Assembly (NCBI GenBank): GCA_937950325.1
Contig: CALFDJ010000011.1
Location: 1-53,874, forward strand
Reading direction: 5' to 3'
From: an uncultured Collinsella sp.
GTDB lineage: Bacteria > Actinomycetota > Coriobacteriia > Coriobacteriales > Coriobacteriaceae
Length of the DNA: 53,874 nucleotides
Part shown: piece by piece, positions 49,984 to 53,874 of the stretch
How positions within the stretch are numbered: the stretch's first letter is position 1
Layout of the letters: each line of letters opens with the position of its first letter
Notes under the pieces: generated by a model
Databases searched by the model: none
Told to the model about the DNA's origin: nothing
The model's input: the letters and a program-made list of their open reading frames with translations, nothing else
Position numbers and translations under genes: made by a program

Positions 49984-50844
49984 ATGACAACTTCGCCTTT
50001 GGCAAACCCCACGGCCACCAGGGAGCTGCTGGAGGAGTTTGGCCTTGCGACCAAGCATCGCCTGGGCCAGAACTTTCTAATCGACAATCATGTGATCGAG
50101 CGTATCTGCGAGCTTGCCGAGCTTACAGGTGACGAGCGCGTACTCGAGGTGGGTCCGGGTTGCGGTACGTTGACACTCGCGTTGCTGCAGGAAGCGGCGT
50201 GCGTTACGTCCATTGAGGCCGATCCTGAGCTCGAACCGGTGCTCGACGCCCACGCCGCCGACTATGCCAACTTCCGCTTTATCATGGGCGATGCGCTCAA
50301 GGTGGGCCCGGAGCAGATTGAGCAGGCCGCCGGCGGTGAGCCGACGGTATTTGTCGCGAACTTGCCCTATAACGTGGCGGCGACGATCATTTTGCAATTT
50401 TTCCAGACGATGCCGGCGCTCAAGCGTGCCGTCGTCATGGTGCAAAAGGAGGTTGCCGATCGCATTGCCGCAGCGCCGGGCAACAAGACCTATGGCGGCT
50501 ATACGGCAAAGCTCGGCCTGTACGCGCAGGTGACGGGTCGCTTTGAGGTGCCGCCGCGTTGCTTTATGCCGGCGCCGCACGTGGACTCGGCCGTCGTGCG
50601 TATCGACCGTGTTGACGGCGTGGTGCCCGAGGGGCTCGATCGCGAATTTGTGGCCCGCGTGATTGATGCTGCATTTGCTCAGCGTCGCAAGACCATCCGC
50701 AATTCCATGAGCGCCAACGGCTTTGCCAAGGACGTGCTCGATGTCGCCTTTGAGGCTTGCGGTATCGCGCCCACCACGCGCGCCGAGACGCTTGATGTTG
50801 CTGACTTTGTCCGTCTGGCCCAGGAGCTAATCCATGATGCCTAA
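49984..50844 (+). CDS. rsmA: 16S rRNA dimethyladenosine transferase
   Basis: A 286-residue KsgA/RsmA. The SAM-binding motif I is LEVGPGCGTLTLAL, acidic residue in IEADPEL, the catalytic NLPY motif is NLPYNVAATIILQFF, and the C-terminal helical domain has FAQRRKTIRNSM. It dimethylates A1518 and A1519 of 16S rRNA during 30S assembly. ATG 49984 has AAGGAGG upstream. It overlaps tatD by 11 bases. Confidence 0.96.
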   Translation: MTTSPLANPTATRELLEEFGLATKHRLGQNFLIDNHVIERICELAELTGDERVLEVGPGCGTLTLALLQEAACVTSIEADPELEPVLDAHAADYANFRFIMGDALKVGPEQIEQAAGGEPTVFVANLPYNVAATIILQFFQTMPALKRAVVMVQKEVADRIAAAPGNKTYGGYTAKLGLYAQVTGRFEVPPRCFMPAPHVDSAVVRIDRVDGVVPEGLDREFVARVIDAAFAQRRKTIRNSMSANGFAKDVLDVAFEACGIAPTTRAETLDVADFVRLAQELIHDA

Positions 50845-51751
50845 TGCCGAACGCGTGACGTTTACCAAGAAAAAGAAGACGGTTGCTTGTCCCGTGCCCT
50901 TGGCACCGCTTGCCGACACGCATGCGCATCTGCTTTCGTTCTGGGGCAAGGATGTGCCTGAGACACTCGTGCGTGCCAAGGCGGCGGGCGTCGACCTGTT
51001 GGTGACGATGTTCGACCCCATCGCTGATAAACGCAGTGTGACGGACTATAGCGACTGGCTGACGCGCGAGATTCTGCCGATGCAGGATATCCCGCAGATC
51101 AAGTATCTTGCCGGCGTGCATCCGTATGGCGCGCCGGACTATGCCGACGACGTTCACGCACAGGTCGTTGCCGCACTCGATGATCCCTTATGCGCCGGTA
51201 TTGGCGAAATCGGCCTGGACTACCACATGGACTATGACGACGATATCGCGCCGGCACCCCATAACGTGCAGATTGACTGCATGGCGCGCCAGCTCGAGCT
51301 TGCCGTGTGCCGTAACGTGCCGGTGGAGCTACATCTGCGTCACGAGGACACGGACCAGGAGCGTACCTCGCACGTGGACGCCTACAACGTGCTTCGTGAG
51401 GTGGGCGTGCCCCAGGCCGGTTGTGTGCTGCACTGCTTTGGCGAGGACCGCGCCACGATGGAGCGCTTTGTGGAGCTGGGCTGCTATATCGCCTATGGTG
51501 GTGCGGCCACCTTTAAGCGCAACGACGACGTGCGCGAGGCATTTGCGGCAACCCCACTCGATCGAATTTTGTTCGAGACGGATTGCCCGTATATGGCTCC
51601 GGAGCCCATCCGCGGTCTTGAATGCGAGCCTGCAATGATCTCCATTACGGCAAACACGCTGGTCAACGACCGTGTCGATCGTACCGGCGAGGATGCTGAG
51701 GCAATCGCGCGAGCAGCTTGGGAAAATGCCTGCAAACTTTTTCAAAAATAG
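50834..51751 (+). CDS. tatD: TatD-family metal-dependent hydrolase
   Basis: A 305-residue TatD protein. Metal-binding residues appear in LADTHAHLLS, CAGIGEIGLDYHMD, VELHLRHED, VLHCFGED, and LFETDCPYMAPEP, in the standard order. It is a 3'-5' deoxyribonuclease/phosphodiesterase fold often paired with rsmA. The N-terminal 25 residues (TFTKKKKTVACP) are an additional tail compared with the core family. ATG 50834 and ATG 50837 are both possible; overlap with rsmA indicates coupling. Confidence 0.92.
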   Translation: MMPNAERVTFTKKKKTVACPVPLAPLADTHAHLLSFWGKDVPETLVRAKAAGVDLLVTMFDPIADKRSVTDYSDWLTREILPMQDIPQIKYLAGVHPYGAPDYADDVHAQVVAALDDPLCAGIGEIGLDYHMDYDDDIAPAPHNVQIDCMARQLELAVCRNVPVELHLRHEDTDQERTSHVDAYNVLREVGVPQAGCVLHCFGEDRATMERFVELGCYIAYGGAATFKRNDDVREAFAATPLDRILFETDCPYMAPEPIRGLECEPAMISITANTLVNDRVDRTGEDAEAIARAAWENACKLFQK

Positions 51752-51754
51752 TTC

Positions 51755-51783
51755 TTGCGTTCGCGATGGCGCTCCGTTATTCT
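51755..51783 (+). promoter_or_regulatory. Promoter of tRNA-Leu
   Basis: TTGCGT (51755-51760), 17 bp, TATTCT (51778-51783), immediately after tatD and 11 bases before the tRNA 5' end. Confidence 0.7.
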
Positions 51784-51794
51784 AATTCCTGCAC

Positions 51795-51881
51795 GCGGGC
51801 GTGGCGGAATTGGCAGACGCGTACGGTTCAGGTCCGTATGGGGGCAACCCCATGAAGGTTCAAGTCCTTTCGCCCGCACCA
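51795..51881 (+). tRNA. tRNA-Leu (anticodon CAG)
   Basis: The acceptor GCGGGCG pairs with CGCCCGC. The anticodon arm TACGG-TTCAGGT-CCGTA gives anticodon CAG (Leu, CUG). A long variable arm (TGGGGGCAACCCCA) marks it as a class II tRNA. CCA is encoded at 51879-51881. Confidence 0.95.
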
Positions 51882-51892
51882 TTGAATGAAAG

Positions 51893-51917
51893 AGCTCCCA
51901 GCAATGGGAGCTTTTTT
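51893..51917 (+). terminator. Terminator of tRNA-Leu
   Basis: AGCTCCCA (51893-51900) pairs with TGGGAGCT (51905-51912) around GCAA and is followed by TTTTTT. Confidence 0.9.
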
Positions 51918-51973
51918 GTTATGGGCCGTTTTTGGCAGATTTGACATATCGATTTCGCGCGGTAGATGCCCCT

Positions 51974-52192
51974 GTGGTCAAAAAGTGGCAAATATGAGTA
52001 CTGACATGAAAATAGAGACATTTCATGAAGCCATTTTTGCTCATTTTACGCAACAGATGTACGCTAATTTGGCTCAACCTTGAGACAAAATGAAGTAATT
52101 TCGATAGACCTCGGGTTCAACGAGGCGATTTTGACCCAAATACGCTGTTACTAAACTGGTAACAGTACTCATATTTGGCCTTTTTTGACCAC
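51974..52192. repeat. 219-bp palindrome-bounded intergenic element (MITE-like)
   Basis: Terminal inverted repeats of 30 bp (51974-52003 and 52163-52192, core CAAATATGAGTACTG) are 27/30 identical. Inside, CTGTTAC/GTAACAG (52145-52151 with 52159-52165) forms another hairpin. The element is AT-richer than the flanks and has no coding frame. It fills most of the 350-bp spacer between tRNA-Leu and the SPFH gene; no further gene is seen there. Confidence 0.6.
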
Positions 52193-52268
52193 GGTCCTCT
52201 TGTTGGTGTCACACAGCTGCTTCGTGCGGGTATCCTAATGCCAACGTGTGCCTATCAGAGGAGAGACC

Positions 52269-53297
52269 ATGCTGTTGTCCGGTATCATCGCCGCCCTTAC
52301 CAGCCTTTTGATTCCCATCATCATTCTGTTGCTGCTGCTTCCCAACGCCTGCTATGTCGTTGAACAACAGCATGCCGTGATCATCGAGCGCCTGGGCAAG
52401 TTCAATCGCATCGTCAATGCGGGCTTCCACATGAAGGTACCCGTGATCGACCGCAAGGCCGCCACGGTGAGTCTGCGCACCATGAAAAACGGTTTTGGCA
52501 TCGACGTTAAGACCCAGGACAACGTGACCATCGGCCTTGAGGTCTCTGCTCAGTACCACGTGAGCTATGACATGGGCGCCGGCCCGGCAGATTCGGGTAT
52601 CTACAAGAGCTACTACATGCTGCAGGAGCCCGTCGACCAGATGCGTGACTTCATCACCGACGCCCTGCGCTCTTCGATTCCCGTCTACACACTCGATGAG
52701 GTCTTTGCCAAGAAGGATGACATCGCCAAGGATGTCAACGCTACCGTTTCCGAGCAGATGGCCGCCTACGGCTTCACCCTCGTGTCGACGCTCATCACCA
52801 AAATCGCACTGCCGACCGAGGTTGAGAACTCCATGAACGACATCAACGCCGCCCAGCGCAAGCGCGCTGCGGCACAGGAGCTCGCTGAGGCCGACCGCAT
52901 CAAGCGCGTCACCGAGGCGACCGCCGAGGCTGAGGCTATGGAAAAGAAAGCAGAGGCAATGGCTAAGTATGGTAAAGCTGCTATGACAGAGATGATTATT
53001 AAAGTCCTTCCACAGATGGCAGAAGCAATTGCAAAGCCTCTTGAAAGCATTGATAAGGTTACTATTATTGATGGAGGTTCAGGTGAGAACGGAGTAGGAA
53101 CTTTCAGTGGTAATGTACCGTCAGTTCTTGCTAAGACAATTGAGAGTATCAAGGAAACTACAGGTTTTGACCTGACAGAAGTCATGAAGGCTAATACATA
53201 TGATGCAAAGACTACTAAGAACGTTAATTTCACAGGTCTTCCAGAAGAGATGAGTGCAGCAGCTAAAGAGCCTGAAACTGATGGTAAAACAGAATAA
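52269..53297 (+). CDS. SPFH-domain protein: stomatin-like N-terminal part joined to a flotillin-like C-terminal part (probable chimera)
   Basis: A 342-residue open frame. An N-terminal hydrophobic anchor (IIAALTSLLIPIIILLLLLP) and a stomatin/slipin-type SPFH domain (VVEQQHAVIIERLGKFN, then TLITKIALPTEVE) are encoded with high-GC codons up to about base 52,930. After that the same frame continues in AT-rich codons as a typical flotillin tail (EKKAEAMAKYGKAAMTEMII, then VTIIDGGSG). The two parts belong to different SPFH subfamilies and different base compositions. ATG 52269 has AGAGGAG upstream. The original gene was probably a complete stomatin-like membrane scaffold protein; the 3' third should not be trusted as its real end. 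Confidence 0.6.
   Translation: MLLSGIIAALTSLLIPIIILLLLLPNACYVVEQQHAVIIERLGKFNRIVNAGFHMKVPVIDRKAATVSLRTMKNGFGIDVKTQDNVTIGLEVSAQYHVSYDMGAGPADSGIYKSYYMLQEPVDQMRDFITDALRSSIPVYTLDEVFAKKDDIAKDVNATVSEQMAAYGFTLVSTLITKIALPTEVENSMNDINAAQRKRAAAQELAEADRIKRVTEATAEAEAMEKKAEAMAKYGKAAMTEMIIKVLPQMAEAIAKPLESIDKVTIIDGGSGENGVGTFSGNVPSVLAKTIESIKETTGFDLTEVMKANTYDAKTTKNVNFTGLPEEMSAAAKEPETDGKTE
52926..52945. other. Composition breakpoint / chimeric junction
   Basis: High-GC codons (GCC, GAG, CTC, CGC) give way within about 20 bases to AT-rich ones (GCA, AAA, ATT, TCA, ACA), and this persists to the window end. The junction lies in the conserved coiled-coil EAEAMEKKAEA, where two unrelated SPFH genes could share a short identical sequence. 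Confidence 0.8.
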
Positions 53298-53332
53298 TAC
53301 TGATTAATTAAGAATCTAAATGTAAAATGTAT

Positions 53333-53378
53333 ATGCTGGTATCAGATATGGGAAACTATATCTGGTATCAGCATTTTT
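53333..53378 (+). terminator. Terminator after the flotillin-like part
   Basis: The 17-bp stem 53333-53349 with 53358-53374 (two G-U pairs) has an 8-base loop and is followed by TTTTT. It belongs to the AT-rich segment. Confidence 0.8.
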
Positions 53379-53401
53379 ATAGTAAGAGCCGGTTTTACAG
53401 G

Positions 53402-53431
53402 TTGACTATATAAACTGTTGTGAGTTATAAT
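53402..53431 (+). promoter_or_regulatory. Consensus promoter in the AT-rich segment
   Basis: TTGACT (53402-53407), 18 bp, TATAAT (53426-53431). It would drive the truncated lipoprotein gene. Confidence 0.7.
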
Positions 53432-53487
53432 TCTATTATTTGAATTGAAGGAGAATGGCATTTGAATTATACAAGTGCATGTGAACA

Positions 53488-53874
53488 ATGATTAAATACA
53501 GATATTTTGTAAGAAGAGTTCTTGTATATGGATTGATAAGTGTTACAGTTATGTTATCTGCAGCAGTGACAGGATGTAACAACAAGAATAATATTTCAGA
53601 AGGAAGTATTAAGACAGAAGGAAGTACTAAGACAGAAGGAAAAAATCAGTCAGAAGAGTTCAGTGAGACAGATGTGAATGACCAGCCGTCAGATATTGAT
53701 GTTGAGCCACCGGTAATTCATGGTATATCAGATAAGACATATTATATAGGCAGCAAAGTTTCATATATGACAGATGTATATGCAACAGATTTCTCAGGGC
53801 AGGAGATTGATGTTGAGGTTGATAAATCACAGGTTAATACTTCACAGCCGGGAAGTTATATTGTTTATTATAAA
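53488..53874 (+). CDS. Lipoprotein with Ig-like (DUF5011-type) domain, 3' end outside window
   Basis: 129 residues are visible and the frame is open at the window end. The N-terminus is a signal peptide (FVRRVLVYGLISVTVMLSA) with lipobox AVTGC. A Ser/Thr/Glu/Lys-rich linker follows with repeats EGSIKT, EGSTKT and EGKNQS. Then comes PPVIHGISDKTYYIGSKVSY with a following SQPGSYIVYY, resembling a DUF5011/Ig-like domain of Clostridia cell-surface lipoproteins, often upstream of a transglutaminase-like domain. ATG 53488 is the best visible start although its ribosome-binding site is poor; an upstream ATG (53455) opens only a nine-codon frame. It belongs to the foreign AT-rich segment. Confidence 0.7.
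   Translation, partial: MIKYRYFVRRVLVYGLISVTVMLSAAVTGCNNKNNISEGSIKTEGSTKTEGKNQSEEFSETDVNDQPSDIDVEPPVIHGISDKTYYIGSKVSYMTDVYATDFSGQEIDVEVDKSQVNTSQPGSYIVYYK

Overview
The window is about 53 kb of high-GC DNA with dense, mostly co-oriented genes, followed by roughly 0.9 kb of AT-rich DNA at the right end. Codon use, short leaders, a Flp/Tad pilus locus without an outer-membrane secretin, an ECF-type nickel/cobalt importer, a phenylalanine T-box and the general protein character point to a Coriobacteriia actinobacterium close to Collinsella (inference from recollection of the family, not a search). The AT-rich tail from about 52,930 onward looks like a Clostridia/Lachnospiraceae-type genome. It joins the main sequence inside one reading frame, so the last kilobase should be treated as a probable assembly chimera or, less likely, a recombination event.

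Layout. 1-5.2 kb: the end of a RecQ helicase gene, a GntR/UTRA regulator and a SIS-domain sugar-phosphate deglycase-like gene with phased repeats between them, a lactate/2-hydroxyacid dehydrogenase (minus) and metA. 5.2-9.3 kb: 5-formyltetrahydrofolate cyclo-ligase (minus), a repeat-rich spacer with a 158-bp palindrome-bounded element, and a PreP-like M16C peptidase (minus). 9.4-14.5 kb: an accessory-looking stretch with an AlbA_2/ATPase-fold regulator behind two near-identical operator arrays, an unknown gene, a putative SRA-HNH modification-dependent endonuclease, a small zinc-ribbon protein and a DUF5710 protein, ending at a tRNA-Val. 14.8-21.6 kb: an EamA permease, a DUF4012 membrane protein, glmM, a nested hairpin element and an M32 carboxypeptidase (minus). 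21.7-25.8 kb: tRNA-Phe-sensing T-box and pheS-pheT. 25.9-28.8 kb: nikMQO-type nickel importer behind a NikR-type operator. 28.8-31.4 kb: a zinc-dependent phospholipase C-like gene and pyruvate kinase (minus). 31.7-35.9 kb: a Ca2+-type P-ATPase with a structured leader that hides its ribosome-binding site, then rsgA. 36-45.8 kb: a tightly overlapping Tad pilus operon. 45.9-51.9 kb: tRNA-Phe, a GH5-family protein lacking the usual acid/base glutamate, rsmI, metG, rsmA/ksgA, tatD and tRNA-Leu. 51.9-53.9 kb: a second palindrome-bounded repeat, the hybrid SPFH/flotillin gene and a truncated lipoprotein gene.

The genes are mainly housekeeping (translation, cell-wall precursor, folate, central carbon, ribosome maturation). 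Possible novelty lies in non-coding structure (the Ca2+-ATPase leader, the two-array operator region at 9.46-9.70 kb, the two palindromic elements), in the putative restriction gene of the accessory stretch, and in the altered active site of the GH5 protein. No CRISPR array, transposase, integrase or rRNA gene was seen. All structures and alignments were judged by eye.
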